Origin: an uncultured Hyphomicrobiales bacterium
GTDB taxonomy: Bacteria > Pseudomonadota > Alphaproteobacteria > Rhizobiales > Beijerinckiaceae
DNA: 64,000 nt
Assembly: GCA_903902915.1 (NCBI GenBank)
Contig: CAIUWR010000068.1
Location: forward strand, 26,004 to 90,003
Direction of reading: 5' to 3'
In this document: positions 38,855 to 47,987 of the stretch, piece by piece
Layout: each line of letters opens with the position of its first letter
Position numbering within the stretch: the first letter of the stretch is position 1
Made by a program: the position numbers and the translations under genes
The notes under the pieces: generated by a model
The model's database searches: none
What the model saw: the letters and a program-made list of their open reading frames with translations, nothing else
Told to the model about the DNA's origin: nothing

Positions 38855-40792
38855 GTGACGACCAGCATCGACGCGCCAGACGCCCAATCCCACGCCTTTC
38901 AAGCGGACGTATCCCGCCTGCTGCACCTGATGGTGCATTCGATCTATTCGGACCGGGACATTTTCCTGCGCGAATTGATCTCCAATGGCGCCGACGCCTG
39001 CGAAAAGCTGCGCTACGAGGCCATCGCCAACCCCGCCCTGCTCGCCGATGAGACGCCCTTCGCCATCGAACTGACCCTCGACAAGGACGCGGGCACGCTG
39101 ACCGTCGCCGACAATGGCGTCGGCATGAGCCGCGCCGACCTGATCGACGCGCTGGGCACCATCGCCAATTCGGGCACCCGCGCCTTTCTGGAGCGCATCA
39201 GCGCCAACGCCGACAAGAAAACCGACGAGGAGAGCGAGCAAGAGGGCGGCGCGCCCCGTTCCGGCGCCGATCTCATCGGCCAGTTCGGCATCGGCTTCTA
39301 TTCCGCCTTCATGGTCGCCGACCGCGTGGTGGTCGAAACCCGCAAGGCCGGCGGCGACGAGGCCTGGCGCTGGATCTCCGAAGGTCAGGGCGCCTATACG
39401 ACGGAGAGTCTGGCGCTGGACGCCGCCCCGGCGCGCGGCACGAGGGTGATCCTGCATCTCAACGGGGAATCCAAGGCCTATCTGGAGCCCTGGAAACTGG
39501 AGAGCATCGTCACCGAACATTCGGGCGCGGTCGCCGTGCCCATCGAATTGCGCGAGGCCCCCGACGCAGAGCCACGCCGCCTGACCGACGGCGCCGCCGT
39601 CTGGGCCAAGCCCCGCAGCGCCGTGACCTCTGAAGAATATACCGAATTCTACCGCAGCCTTGCGGGCCAGTATGACGAGCCCGCGCTCACCGTGCATTGG
39701 CGCGCCGAAGGGCGGCATGAATATACGGTGCTGGCCTTTGTGCCAGGCTCGCGCCCGCTCGATCTCTTCGACCCCGCCCGCAAGGGCCGCAACAAGCTCT
39801 ATGTGCGCCGCGTGCTGATCAATCAGGACAGCGACCTGTTGCCGGGCTGGCTGCGCTTCGTGCGGCTGGTGGTGGACTCCGCCGACCTGCCGCTCAACGT
39901 CTCGCGCGAGATGATCCAGACGAGCCCCGTCTTCGCGGCGATTCGCAAAGGCGTGACCAACCGCCTCCTGCAAGAACTGACCAAGACTGCGCAGAACGAC
40001 CCGGAGACCTTCGCCAAAATCTGGGAGAATTTCGGCCCGGTGCTGAAAGAGGGCCTTTATGAGGATCCCGAGCGCCGCGACCAGCTCTTCAAGCTCGCAC
40101 GCTTTGCGACCACCACCCATGCGGAGGGGGGACGCAGCCTCGCCGATTATGTGGCGGGCCTGAAGGAAAACCAGACCGCGATCTTCTATCTCACTGGCGA
40201 AGACGCCAGGCGCATGGGCTCCAGCCCACAGCTTGAGGGCTTCAAGGCGCGCGGCGTGGAAGTTCTGCTGCTGGCCGATCCCGTGGACGCCTTCTGGGTG
40301 TCGACGGCGGTGGGCTTCGACGGCAAGCCCTTCAAATCCGTGACCCAGGGCGGCGCTGACCTGAAGACGATCCCGCTGGCTGAGGGCGCGAAAGAGGAGA
40401 GCGCGGAGACCACGGCGGAGGTCGCGGTGCTGCTCTCCTTCTTCAAGGAAACGCTTGAAAGCGTCACCGCCGACGTGCGCGCCTCCGAGCGGCTGGCGGA
40501 AAGCCCGGCCTGTCTGGTGGCGGGCGAGCATGGGCCTGACCGGCGCCTCGAGCGCATTCTGGCGCAGGCCGGACGCGCGGAGCTCACCAAGCCGGTGCTG
40601 GAGATCAACCCGCGCCACGCCCTCGTGCAGGCGCTGGCCAAGCGCTTTGGCGGCGACGCCGACAAGAGCCTCATCGAGGACGCCGCCTGGCTGCTGCATG
40701 ACGAGGCCCGCCTGATGGACGGCGAGCAACTCGCCGATCCCGCAGCCTTCGCCGCCCGCCTGACCCGGGTGCTCGCGAAGGCGGCGAGCTGA
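38855..40792 (+). CDS. htpG: Chaperone HtpG (Hsp90)
   Basis: 645 residues. GHKL ATPase N-domain: ELISNGADACEKLR, DNGVGMS, GQFGIGFYSAFMV; middle-domain LPLNVSREMIQ; C-terminal dimerisation domain. An acidic 20-residue insert lies near 120-140. Start is uncertain: GTG 38855 (VTTSIDAPDAQSHAFQADVSR) has GGGGA upstream, ATG 38840 is in frame but without one. Preceded by an RpoH-like promoter; prmC follows after one base. Confidence 0.96.
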   Translation: MTTSIDAPDAQSHAFQADVSRLLHLMVHSIYSDRDIFLRELISNGADACEKLRYEAIANPALLADETPFAIELTLDKDAGTLTVADNGVGMSRADLIDALGTIANSGTRAFLERISANADKKTDEESEQEGGAPRSGADLIGQFGIGFYSAFMVADRVVVETRKAGGDEAWRWISEGQGAYTTESLALDAAPARGTRVILHLNGESKAYLEPWKLESIVTEHSGAVAVPIELREAPDAEPRRLTDGAAVWAKPRSAVTSEEYTEFYRSLAGQYDEPALTVHWRAEGRHEYTVLAFVPGSRPLDLFDPARKGRNKLYVRRVLINQDSDLLPGWLRFVRLVVDSADLPLNVSREMIQTSPVFAAIRKGVTNRLLQELTKTAQNDPETFAKIWENFGPVLKEGLYEDPERRDQLFKLARFATTTHAEGGRSLADYVAGLKENQTAIFYLTGEDARRMGSSPQLEGFKARGVEVLLLADPVDAFWVSTAVGFDGKPFKSVTQGGADLKTIPLAEGAKEESAETTAEVAVLLSFFKETLESVTADVRASERLAESPACLVAGEHGPDRRLERILAQAGRAELTKPVLEINPRHALVQALAKRFGGDADKSLIEDAAWLLHDEARLMDGEQLADPAAFAARLTRVLAKAAS

Positions 40793-40793
40793 C

Positions 40794-41681
40794 GTGGAGA
40801 CGCTGCGCAGCGGCCTGACCCCTGCAACAAGCCGTCGGCAGGCCATGCGCCTGCTGGCGGACGCCTTCGCAAGGGCCGGAATCGACGACGCCTCCATCGA
40901 CGCAAGGCTGCTGCTTTGCGCGGCGGCGGGCTTCGACCATTCCGCCCTGATCCGCGATCCTGACCTGCCGATCGAGGAAGAGGCGGCGGAGCTGGCGCTG
41001 GCCATGGCGGAGCGCCGCCTCGCCCGCGAGCCGGTGTCGCGCATTCTGGGCGAGCGCAGCTTCTGGAGCTTCGATCTGCTGGTGACGCCAGCGGTGCTGG
41101 ATCCGCGTCCCGATACGGAGACGGTGGTGGATGGGGCGCTGGAGGTTCTGGCGGAGCGGCAGGGCGAGGCCCTTTCGATTCTCGATCTGGGCGTCGGCTC
41201 GGGCGCCCTGCTTTGCGCGCTGCTCGATGTGTTCCCCCAGGCGCGGGGCATTGGCGTCGACCTCTCGCGCGAGGCCTGCGCCGTGGCGCGCGAGAATCTC
41301 GCCCGTTGCGAATTGGCGCCGCGCGCACAGGTGCGGCAGGGAAGCTGGGAGGCTGGAGCCCCCGGCCCTTATGATTTGGTGGCGTCCAACCCCCCCTATA
41401 TCGAAAGCGCTGCGCTGGCGGGGCTCGACCCGGAGGTGCGGCTTTACGATCCACCGCTGGCGCTGGATGGCGGCCCGGACGGGCTGACGGCCTATCGCGA
41501 CATCTGCGCGCTTCTGCCTGCGCTCGTGGCGCCCGGCGGCTTCGCGATTTTCGAGGTGGGCGCGGGACAGGCGCAGGCGGTGGCGGCCCTGCTGACTGCC
41601 CAGGGCTTCACGGATGTGCGCGCCAAGCGCGATCTGGCTGGCGTGGAGCGCGCGGTGATCGGACAAAGGGTCGCTTTGTAA
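40794..41681 (+). CDS. prmC: Peptide chain release factor N5-glutamine methyltransferase
   Basis: 295 residues. N-terminal helical domain with ARLLLCAA, then the AdoMet fold (LDLGVGSGALLCALL) and the NPPY motif in SNPPYIES that binds the Gln of the GGQ loop. Methylates RF1/RF2 Gln. Begins with GTG one base after the htpG stop, so it may be heat-induced together with htpG, an inference from spacing. Confidence 0.94.
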   Translation: METLRSGLTPATSRRQAMRLLADAFARAGIDDASIDARLLLCAAAGFDHSALIRDPDLPIEEEAAELALAMAERRLAREPVSRILGERSFWSFDLLVTPAVLDPRPDTETVVDGALEVLAERQGEALSILDLGVGSGALLCALLDVFPQARGIGVDLSREACAVARENLARCELAPRAQVRQGSWEAGAPGPYDLVASNPPYIESAALAGLDPEVRLYDPPLALDGGPDGLTAYRDICALLPALVAPGGFAIFEVGAGQAQAVAALLTAQGFTDVRAKRDLAGVERAVIGQRVAL

Positions 41682-42056
41682 CTCTGTTTGGATATTTTGC
41701 GCTCGCCCCCTTGGCGGGCGGGCCGAAAGCGACTAGGTTCTGTCTACGAGATCGCCTTCATTGGGCTGACGAAGAACTCAAAAACCGTTGAGTGCGTTCC
41801 GGAGGTGCTGTTTCAGCCCTTCAATGGATCGTTCCGGTCAAGACCAAACGTTCCCGAGACGATCATTTCCAAATTTCGGTCTCTGAGAAGCAGATCGAAA
41901 ATCGGGTCCGCGATCATCCCATGGAGATCACGGATTGGATCATGCAGGCTGGAGTCAAGGCTCCCCTGTGGCGCGGTGGCGCCAATGATCCGCAGATGGA
42001 GAACGCCCGGCGGGCGACGCCAACGCCAGGCCTGAGGACGCACCCAAGGATCTTCG
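41682..42056 (+). other. 375-base leader region of the DUF4167 gene
   Basis: No recognised gene. The stretch is noticeably less G+C-rich than its neighbours (for example 41840-41940) and contains an open frame at 41792-42076 that overlaps the DUF4167 start; its 94-residue product resembles nothing I know. A long 5' untranslated region or small RNA is possible. Confidence 0.45.
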
Positions 42057-43022
42057 ATGAGACCAGGTCAGAATAAGCGCATGCGCGGTCGCAACAACCG
42101 CAAGGGGCCCAATCCGCTCACACGCACCTATGAGTCGAATGGTCCGGATGTGAAAATCCGGGGAACCGCGCATCATGTGGCCGAGAAATATCTCCAGCTC
42201 GCCCGCGACGCCCAATCTTCGGGCGACCCTGTGATGGCGGAAAGCTATCTCCAGCACGCCGAACATTACTTCCGCCTGATCGCTTCTGCGCAATTGGCGC
42301 AGGCGCAGTCCCAGATGGGCTATGTGCGCGCGCCCGGCGAGCCGGACATGGACGATATGGACGACGACGACGACATGGGCGGCCTTCCCGACCGTTTCGC
42401 CTCGCCGCCCGAGCGTTTGTCCGCGCCCCAGCAGGCCTTCGGCGGCCAGCAGCAGCCCTATGGGCAGCCTTCCTTTGGCGGGCAGCAGCCTCAGCAGCCG
42501 CCCATGGCGCCGCCGAACCAGCCGCAGCCCTTCCTCGACCGCCCGCCCTTCGGCGGCGACCGGCCGCAGGGCCAGCCCTATCAGGGCGAGCGCCAGCCCC
42601 GGCAGGACCGTCCCTATCAGGATCGCCCCGAGCGTCAGGACCGCAACCAGCAGGACCGCAACCAGAACGGGCGGAACCGCTTCAATGATCGCAACCGGGA
42701 AAATCGCCAGCCGCGGGAGTTCCGCAACGATCAGCCGCAGCAGCAACCCCAGATGCATCAGCCGCGCGAGAGCTTCCGCGAGGCCCGCGTCGAGGCGCCC
42801 GAAGCTGACGTCGCCGCCGCCCTGCCCTCCTTCATCACCTCGCCGGTGCGCGTGAGCGTCGCCGAGCCCGATGCGCCGCAGCCCATCGTGGGCGAGGCCG
42901 AGCATCAGCGCCCGGAGGGCGAGGTTGGCGGCTATCATCTGCGGCCGCGGCGCCGTCGCAAGCGCCCCGATGAGGCGGCGCCAGAAGCTGGCGCGCAGGG
43001 CGATCTGCCGGTCGGCGAGTGA
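42057..43022 (+). CDS. DUF4167 family protein with disordered Q/P/R-rich tail
   Basis: 321 residues. The conserved N-terminus (MRPGQNKRMRGRNNRKGPNP and a helical ENKYLQ-like HHVAEKYLQLARDAQSSGDPVMAESYLQHAEHYFRLIA, to about residue 85) is DUF4167. The rest is low-complexity: an Asp run, then Gln/Pro/Gly, then RQDRN repeats, ending KRPDEAAPEAG. The basic head and RGR/RQDR repeats suggest RNA association, but no function is known. Conserved in Hyphomicrobiales near prmC and clpB, as here. A strong terminator follows. Confidence 0.9.
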   Translation: MRPGQNKRMRGRNNRKGPNPLTRTYESNGPDVKIRGTAHHVAEKYLQLARDAQSSGDPVMAESYLQHAEHYFRLIASAQLAQAQSQMGYVRAPGEPDMDDMDDDDDMGGLPDRFASPPERLSAPQQAFGGQQQPYGQPSFGGQQPQQPPMAPPNQPQPFLDRPPFGGDRPQGQPYQGERQPRQDRPYQDRPERQDRNQQDRNQNGRNRFNDRNRENRQPREFRNDQPQQQPQMHQPRESFREARVEAPEADVAAALPSFITSPVRVSVAEPDAPQPIVGEAEHQRPEGEVGGYHLRPRRRRKRPDEAAPEAGAQGDLPVGE

Positions 43023-43029
43023 TCAAATC

Positions 43030-43061
43030 AAAAGGGGCGGCTCATGGGCCGCCCCTTTTTT
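43030..43061 (+). terminator. Terminator of the DUF4167 gene (bidirectional)
   Basis: AAAAGGGGCGGC-TCATGG-GCCGCCCCTTTT with T run to 43060. On the minus strand it also follows the reductase gene at 43103. The core GGGCGGCTCA(T/C)GGGCCGCCC recurs in the terminator at 46992-47019. A 10-base tandem repeat (TCATATGCG) follows at 43061-43079. Confidence 0.9.
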
Positions 43062-43102
43062 CATATGCGTTCATATGCGGTTGATGAGGCCTCCAGCGAG
43101 GC

Positions 43103-44113
43103 TCAATAGAACTTGTCGAAATGCAACTGGCCCACGGGCGCCTTGTGGGTGATCGCCATTTTCATGATGGCGTCGGCCATGGGCGGGGGACCGGCGAAAT
43201 AGATTTCCATCTCCGGCAGCTTGCCCTCGAAAAGCTCCACCGCCAGATCCGGCACGAAGCCTGTCCGCCCGGTCCAGCCCGCCGAATCCGGATGCGCCGT
43301 ATCTGAGATGGCGGAATGATAGAAAATCCGCGTGCCGAAGCCCGGCAGATCCTTGAGGATCGCCTCGCCGCAGATGTCGCGCGGGGTGCGCCCGCCATAG
43401 ATGAAATGCAGCTTGCGCTCCGGCGCCGTGGTGGAGGCGGCGAAGGCGCGGGCGATGGAGATCATGGGCGAGAGGCCCGAGCCGCCCGCCATGCACAGCA
43501 CGTCACGCGGCGATTCGTCGCGGAAATAAGCCATGCCATAGGGGCCATCGAGGCCGACTTCGTCGCCAATCTTGAGCTTGTCGAACAGGACGCTGGTGAC
43601 CTCGCCGCCCGGCACGCGGCGAATCTGGAAATGACGCTCACCCGCCTCGCCAGCGTTGGCCATGGAATAGGCGCGTCCGCCCGCGACGCCGGGCACCCCT
43701 AACAGCGCATACTGGCCGGGCAGGAAGCCGTTGGGCTCGGCGACGGCGAAGCGGAACTCGCGGATGTCGTGGGTGATGTCCTCGATGGCGACGAGCGTGC
43801 CCGTGGTGCGCAGAGGCGGGAAGTGGCTCTTGTATTCCGCCCGCATGGGAACCTTGATCGAGCAGTCGCCCTTGGGGCGCGCCTGGCAGCCCAGATAGCG
43901 GTTGCGGGCCTTGTCGCGCTCGTTCCAGCCCGGCGCGTTCTCGCGCTCGTGGACGACCTCGCCAGAGAGCACCTCGAAGCGGCAATTGCCGCAGGAGCCG
44001 ACGTTGCACTCATAGGGCATGCCAAGGCCCGCCCGGAGCGCGGCGCGAAGCACGGTGTCATGCTCATCGCATTCGAAGGTGATGTTGGCGCTGGGTATGG
44101 TGATCTGAGGCAT
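43103..44113 (-). CDS. [2Fe-2S]/FAD oxidoreductase, toluene/methane monooxygenase reductase type
   Basis: 336 residues. N-terminal plant-type ferredoxin with cluster ligands Cys36, Cys41, Cys44 and Cys76 (PYECNVGSCGNC...GC), then FAD domain (RAYSMAN) and NAD domain (GGSGLSPMISIA, AGPPPM), ending LHFDKFY. The order and ending recall TmoF/TbuC, reductases of bacterial multicomponent monooxygenases, but no hydroxylase, coupling protein or Rieske component is near. ATG 44113 (MPQITIPSAN). Its partner is unknown; divergent from clpB. Confidence 0.88.
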   Translation of the reverse strand: MPQITIPSANITFECDEHDTVLRAALRAGLGMPYECNVGSCGNCRFEVLSGEVVHERENAPGWNERDKARNRYLGCQARPKGDCSIKVPMRAEYKSHFPPLRTTGTLVAIEDITHDIREFRFAVAEPNGFLPGQYALLGVPGVAGGRAYSMANAGEAGERHFQIRRVPGGEVTSVLFDKLKIGDEVGLDGPYGMAYFRDESPRDVLCMAGGSGLSPMISIARAFAASTTAPERKLHFIYGGRTPRDICGEAILKDLPGFGTRIFYHSAISDTAHPDSAGWTGRTGFVPDLAVELFEGKLPEMEIYFAGPPPMADAIMKMAITHKAPVGQLHFDKFY

Positions 44114-44322
44114 GGTCTCCCACCGGTCTGGACTGAGGCTGGGCAGGGTCAACGTCAGCCCCGCCGTTTGATCCGTATCAAGAAAGAGGCCCGCTTGGAA
44201 AGGGCGCCTCTTCCGCTTGCCAAAGCGGCTCCCTACATGTGGAGCAAGGTCGCCTTCGGGGGCCGAATCGCAGACGCCGGTCCCGCCGCTTCGGGGCGCG
44301 CCCGGGGGTCCAGGAGGTTCCT

Positions 44323-46971
44323 ATGAATTTCGAGAAATTCACCGAACGGGCGCGGGGCTTCGTGCAATCCGCCCAGTCGCTCGCCGTGCGCGAGGGCCAT
44401 CAGCAATTCACGCCAGAACATCTGCTCAAGGTGCTGCTCGACGACGAGGAGGGCTTGGCGGCCGGCCTCATCGACCGGGCGGGCGGACGCTCGCGCGATG
44501 CGCTTGTGGCGACCGAGTTGGCGCTCAGCAAACTGCCGAAGGTGCAAGGTTCGGGCGCCGGCCAGCTCTATCTCGCGCCCACCACCTCGCGTATTTTCGA
44601 CGCCGCCGAAAAGATCGCACAGAAGGCCGGCGATTCGTTCGTGACCGTGGAACGCCTGTTGCTGGCCATCGCTCTGGAGAAATCCTGCGAGGCGGGCAAG
44701 ATTCTGGCGAATGCGGGCGTCACCCCGCAGGGCCTCAACAAGGCCATCGAGGAATTGCGCAAGGGCCGCACCGCCGACAGCGCCACGGCGGAGAACGCCT
44801 ATGACGCGCTGAAAAAATATGCGCGCGACCTGACCGAGGCCGCACGCAACGGCAAGCTGGACCCGGTCATCGGCCGCGATGAAGAAATCCGCCGCGCGAT
44901 GCAGGTTCTGTCGCGCCGCACGAAAAACAATCCCGTTCTGATCGGCGAGCCGGGCGTGGGCAAGACAGCCATTGTCGAGGGCCTCGCCCTGCGCATCGTC
45001 AATGGCGACGTGCCCGAGAGCCTGAAAGACAAGAAGCTGCTGGCGCTCGACATGGGCTCGCTGATCGCGGGCGCGAAATATCGCGGCGAATTCGAGGAGC
45101 GTCTGAAAGCGGTGCTCAACGAAGTCACCTCGGCCGAAGGCGGAATCATCCTGTTCATCGACGAGATGCACACGCTGGTGGGCGCGGGCAAGGGCGAGGG
45201 CGCCATGGACGCCTCCAACCTGCTCAAGCCCGCTTTGGCCCGCGGCGAGCTGCATTGCATCGGCGCGACCACGCTCGACGAATATCGCAAACATGTGGAG
45301 AAGGACGCAGCTTTGGCGCGGCGTTTCCAGCCGGTCTTCGTCTCCGAGCCCACGGTTGAGGATACGGTTTCGATCCTGCGCGGCTTGAAGGAAAAATACG
45401 AATTGCACCACGGCGTGCGCATCACCGATTCCGCCATCGTGGCGGCGGCGACTTTATCCAACCGCTACATCGCCGACCGCTTCTTGCCCGATAAAGCCAT
45501 CGACCTCGTGGACGAGGCCGCGTCGCGTCTGCGCATGCAGGTGGATTCCAAACCCGAAGCGCTCGATGAATTCGACCGCCGCATCATCCAGCTGAAGATC
45601 GAACGCGAAGCGCTGAAGAAGGAGACCGATTCGGCGTCGCGCGACCGGCTCGGCAAGCTGGAAGGCGAACTGAGCGAGCTCGAAGAAAAATCCGCCTCGC
45701 TCACCTCGCGCTGGCGCGCGGAAAAGGACAAGCTCGGCCAGGCGCAGAAGCTCAAGGAGCAGCTGGAGCAGGCGCGCATGGAGCTGGCCAACGCGCAGCG
45801 CAAGGGCGACTATGCTGAGGCCGGGCGCCTGTCTTATGGCGTCGTGCCCGAGCTTGAGAAGAAGCTCGCCGTCGCCGAAGTGGAAGAAGGCGGCGCGCTG
45901 GTGGAGGAGGCCGTCACCGCCGACCATGTGGCGCAGGTCGTGTCGCGCTGGACGGGCGTGCCTGTCGATAAAATGCTGGAAGGCGAGCGCGACAAATTGC
46001 TCAAGATGGAAGAGCAACTGGGCAAGCGCGTCATTGGCCAGAAGGAGGCTGTGCGCGCTGTCGCCACCGCCGTGCGGCGCGCGCGCGCGGGGCTGCAGGA
46101 TCCCAACCGGCCCATCGGCTCCTTCATGTTCCTGGGGCCGACGGGCGTCGGCAAAACAGAGCTCACCAAAGCGCTGGCGTCATTCCTCTTTGATGACGAG
46201 AGCGCCATGGTGCGCATCGACATGTCCGAATATATGGAAAAACATTCGGTCTCCCGCCTCATCGGGGCGCCTCCCGGATATGTGGGTTATGAAGAGGGCG
46301 GCGCGCTGACCGAAGCCGTGCGGCGCAGGCCCTATCAGGTCGTGCTGTTCGACGAGATCGAGAAGGCCCATCCCGATGTGTTCAACGTGTTGTTGCAGGT
46401 GCTCGACGATGGGCGCCTGACCGATGGTCAGGGCCGCACCGTGGACTTCCGCAATGTGCTGATCATCATGACGTCGAACCTCGGCGCCGAATATCTCGTA
46501 CTGCAAAAGGAGGGCGAGGATTCAAGCGCGGTGCAGGACGAAGTGATGCAGGTGGTGCGCGCGAAATTCAGGCCCGAATTCCTGAACCGCGTGGATGAGA
46601 TCATCCTCTTCCATCGCCTGCGTCGCGAGGATATGGGCGCCATCGTCGATATCCAGATGCAGCGTCTGCAACGGCTGCTGGAGGATCGCAAGATCGCCAT
46701 CGAGCTTGACGCCAATGCGAGACGCTGGCTTGCGGAGAAAGGCTATGATCCCGCCTATGGCGCGCGCCCGCTCAAGCGCACGATCCAGAAGAATGTGCAG
46801 GATCCCCTCGCCGAACGCATTCTGGCTGGCGCGGTGCATGATGGAGACGTGGTGCGCATCGGCGCCGAACATGGCGCGCTGACCATTGGCGACGAGCCGG
46901 TGACCGACGCGCCGCAGATCGAGAAGCCTGCGGAAGCTGGAACAGTGGTGCGCTTTCCCAAGGGGGCGTGA
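44323..46971 (+). CDS. clpB: ATP-dependent chaperone ClpB
   Basis: 882 residues of the Hsp100 disaggregase. N-domain ([13 protein letters not shown] to about 145), first ATPase with [10 protein letters not shown], the coiled-coil middle domain about 410-530 (distinguishing it from ClpA/C), second ATPase with [10 protein letters not shown] and [28 protein letters not shown]. Extracts proteins from aggregates with DnaK. ATG 44323 has AGGAGG upstream. Convergent with uppP through a terminator. I could not find a convincing RpoH promoter. Confidence 0.97.
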   Translation: MNFEKFTERARGFVQSAQSLAVREGHQQFTPEHLLKVLLDDEEGLAAGLIDRAGGRSRDALVATELALSKLPKVQGSGAGQLYLAPTTSRIFDAAEKIAQKAGDSFVTVERLLLAIALEKSCEAGKILANAGVTPQGLNKAIEELRKGRTADSATAENAYDALKKYARDLTEAARNGKLDPVIGRDEEIRRAMQVLSRRTKNNPVLIGEPGVGKTAIVEGLALRIVNGDVPESLKDKKLLALDMGSLIAGAKYRGEFEERLKAVLNEVTSAEGGIILFIDEMHTLVGAGKGEGAMDASNLLKPALARGELHCIGATTLDEYRKHVEKDAALARRFQPVFVSEPTVEDTVSILRGLKEKYELHHGVRITDSAIVAAATLSNRYIADRFLPDKAIDLVDEAASRLRMQVDSKPEALDEFDRRIIQLKIEREALKKETDSASRDRLGKLEGELSELEEKSASLTSRWRAEKDKLGQAQKLKEQLEQARMELANAQRKGDYAEAGRLSYGVVPELEKKLAVAEVEEGGALVEEAVTADHVAQVVSRWTGVPVDKMLEGERDKLLKMEEQLGKRVIGQKEAVRAVATAVRRARAGLQDPNRPIGSFMFLGPTGVGKTELTKALASFLFDDESAMVRIDMSEYMEKHSVSRLIGAPPGYVGYEEGGALTEAVRRRPYQVVLFDEIEKAHPDVFNVLLQVLDDGRLTDGQGRTVDFRNVLIIMTSNLGAEYLVLQKEGEDSSAVQDEVMQVVRAKFRPEFLNRVDEIILFHRLRREDMGAIVDIQMQRLQRLLEDRKIAIELDANARRWLAEKGYDPAYGARPLKRTIQKNVQDPLAERILAGAVHDGDVVRIGAEHGALTIGDEPVTDAPQIEKPAEAGTVVRFPKGA

Positions 46972-46991
46972 CGCGCGGGACGTTTAAAATG

Positions 46992-47019
46992 GAAAGGGCG
47001 GCTCACGGGCCGCCCTTTC
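46992..47019. terminator. Bidirectional terminator between clpB and uppP
   Basis: Perfect 11-base stem GAAAGGGCGGC/GCCGCCCTTTC with a six-base loop (TCACGG), lying 21 bases after clpB and 22 before the uppP stop. Its core matches the terminator at 43030-43061. Confidence 0.85.
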
Positions 47020-47041
47020 AGTTGCATGGGAAGCGACGCTC

Positions 47042-47914
47042 TTACGCCAGCCATCCCCAATAAAATGCGCTCAACAAGAACACGCCCATCAACCCGCGAT
47101 AGATCACAAACGGCCAGGACGAAAAACGCTCCAGAATGTGCATCAGGCTCCAGATCGCGGCGAAGGCCGAGAGCGAGGCGACGAGGAGGCCGACTGACAA
47201 CACCGCCCAGCCCTGCGCATCAAGATTGGCCTTCCACAGTTCGTGAAACTCCTTCAGCCCCGCGAGCGCGATGGCGGGCAGGCCGAGCAGGAAGGAAAAG
47301 CGCGCGGCCTCCTCGCGCTTCAGGCCGAGGAACAGAGCCGCCGTCAGCGTGGAGCCCGAGCGCGAAACGCCCGGGATGAGCGCGCCGATTTGCGCGAGGC
47401 CGACGATCATAGCGTCCTTCAATGTCACATGATCAAGCGTGCGCTTGTGGCTCGCCAGACGTTCGGCGAGCGCGAGCAACAGCGCCATCGCGATGCACGA
47501 GACGCCGATGACCGGCAGGCCGCGCAGCGGCGAGCCGCAGGCGTTGAGCAGCTTCGACAGAGCGAGGCCCGCGACGCCGATGGGAATCGTGGCGAGCGCG
47601 ATCCACATGACGAAGCGGAAGTGCCAGTCGTCGAAATCACGCCGCGCGACAGCCTTCAGCGAGCCTGCGGCCAGCACGCGAATGTCGCGCCAGAAATAGC
47701 TGATGACGGCGGCCAGCGCAGCCATCTGCATGGCGGCGGAAAAGGCGGAGCCAGGATCCTGCCAGCCCAGCAGCGCTGGCACGATGCGCATATGCGCCGT
47801 GGAGGAGATCGGCAGAAGCTCGGTGATTCCCTGCACGACGCCAAGCACTGCGACCCTTGCGTAACCAAGCGCCACAAAACCCGTATCCACGCCCTGCGTG
47901 CAAACTTCGGCCAT
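47042..47914 (-). CDS. uppP: Undecaprenyl-diphosphate phosphatase
   Basis: 290-residue inner-membrane enzyme recycling the lipid carrier for peptidoglycan. Motifs GVVQGITELLPISSTAHM (Glu and Ser/His-active site) and PGVSRSGST are those of the BacA/UppP family; about eight helices. Confers bacitracin tolerance in other bacteria. ATG 47914. Upstream on the same strand is the YihY gene (73-base gap). Confidence 0.96.
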   Translation of the reverse strand: MAEVCTQGVDTGFVALGYARVAVLGVVQGITELLPISSTAHMRIVPALLGWQDPGSAFSAAMQMAALAAVISYFWRDIRVLAAGSLKAVARRDFDDWHFRFVMWIALATIPIGVAGLALSKLLNACGSPLRGLPVIGVSCIAMALLLALAERLASHKRTLDHVTLKDAMIVGLAQIGALIPGVSRSGSTLTAALFLGLKREEAARFSFLLGLPAIALAGLKEFHELWKANLDAQGWAVLSVGLLVASLSAFAAIWSLMHILERFSSWPFVIYRGLMGVFLLSAFYWGWLA

Positions 47915-47987
47915 CGTCGTCCTCGCTTTGAAAGCCCGGCGATTCGTCGCCCGGCACTGCCGCTTTTTTCAGACCCGGCGCCCCGAA

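Noticed and set aside
38687..41251. An 854-codon open frame on the minus strand
   Set aside because: Antisense to htpG and prmC, both certain genes.
44114..44322. RpoH promoter before clpB
   Set aside because: CTTGGA and CTTGCC occur, but neither has a fitting -10 box at 13-18 bases.
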